Shown piece after piece: positions 21,863 through 21,969 of a stretch of 21,969 nucleotides of DNA. Under the pieces are notes generated by a model. The model saw only the letters and a program-made list of their open reading frames with translations, had not been told where the DNA came from and searched no databases. The translations under genes and the position numbers were made by a program. Origin of the DNA: Butyricicoccus sp. (GTDB lineage: Bacteria > Bacillota > Clostridia > Oscillospirales > Butyricicoccaceae); contig JAHHRJ010000039.1 in assembly GCA_020025885.1 (NCBI GenBank), forward strand, positions 1-21,969. Direction: 5' to 3'. Within the stretch, counting starts at the first letter, position 1. Each line of letters opens with the position of its first letter.

Positions 21863-21891
21863 AGTATAGCGCGAAAATAGGGATCTGTCAA
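21863..21891 (-). promoter_or_regulatory. Promoter of the thiS-F-G-H-tenI operon
   Basis: On the minus strand consensus TTGACA (21886-21891) and TATACT (21863-21868) are separated by exactly 17 bp, with transcription expected to start near 21856. Upstream to the window end (21892-21969) nothing further is recognised. Confidence 0.85.
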
Positions 21892-21969
21892 GGTGCAAAT
21901 CTCAAAACATCAAGGGCAATACCGCATAATTCAGCAAGAGCGATTTTCGGAAAAATTTCTCGTCAGAAA

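Noticed and set aside
21742..21891. TPP riboswitch upstream of thiS
   Set aside because: I looked for the conserved CUGAGA and GAACCUGAUC-type segments on the minus strand and found none; the leader is also short.

Overview
The window looks like a chromosomal segment of a Gram-positive anaerobe of the class Clostridia. The gut Oscillospirales (Butyricicoccus/Agathobaculum-like) are a reasonable guess, but that level is inference. The evidence is strong AGGAGG-type ribosome binding sites, TTGACA-17-TATAAT-type promoters, the oxygen-sensitive ThiH route to thiazole, a separate pyrI regulatory subunit, and a DpaL/YgeY/YgeW/carbamate kinase operon typical of gut purine fermenters. No rRNA, tRNA, CRISPR array, prophage or transposase gene was seen.

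Layout. (1) 1-3.5 kb, ion homeostasis: the C-terminal part of an MgtE Mg2+ channel with an apparent frameshift, a lone response regulator, an MntP-type Mn2+ exporter, and (minus strand) a CPA-type cation/proton antiporter. The antiporter leader contains what reads as a fluoride (crcB-class) riboswitch with its own promoter and intrinsic terminator. (2) 3.7-6.8 kb: a Zn/Cd/Pb P1B-ATPase with an unusually long acidic and His/Cys-rich N-terminus, behind an ArsR/SmtB-like operator. (3) 6.9-8.3 kb: pyrB-pyrI, aspartate transcarbamoylase. (4) 8.6-14.5 kb: a YheO/DauR-type regulator divergent from dpaL-ygeY-ygeW-arcC, which would convert ureido/diamino-propionate intermediates of anaerobic purine breakdown to pyruvate, ammonia, carbamoyl phosphate and ATP. 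(5) 14.6-17.5 kb: a TPR-SUFU protein, a protein resembling a radical-SAM paralogue that has lost its cluster cysteines, and a TetR regulator. (6) 17.5-18.2 kb: non-coding, with a MITE-like element and a dense series of palindromes. (7) 18.2-21.9 kb: the thiazole operon thiS-thiF-thiG-thiH-tenI (minus strand), with a strong promoter and a leader terminator but no recognisable TPP riboswitch.

Links between genes. The metal/halide genes form a loose stress-homeostasis block, each with its own control element (riboswitch, metalloregulator operator). The two carbamoyltransferases, biosynthetic PyrB and catabolic YgeW, sit in adjacent transcription units. Carbamoyl phosphate released by YgeW could be cashed in for ATP by the carbamate kinase or feed pyrimidine synthesis. 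The thi operon makes the thiazole half of thiamine and would depend on thiC, thiD and thiE elsewhere.

Repeats. A MITE-like element occurs twice (8358-8489 and 17723-17888). A 25-bp palindromic terminator also occurs twice (14565-14589 and 16875-16899), each time in a convergent intergenic gap. The least explained parts are the thi leader, the palindrome-rich block at 17.89-18.17 kb, the ATPase N-terminus and the degenerate radical-SAM-like gene.
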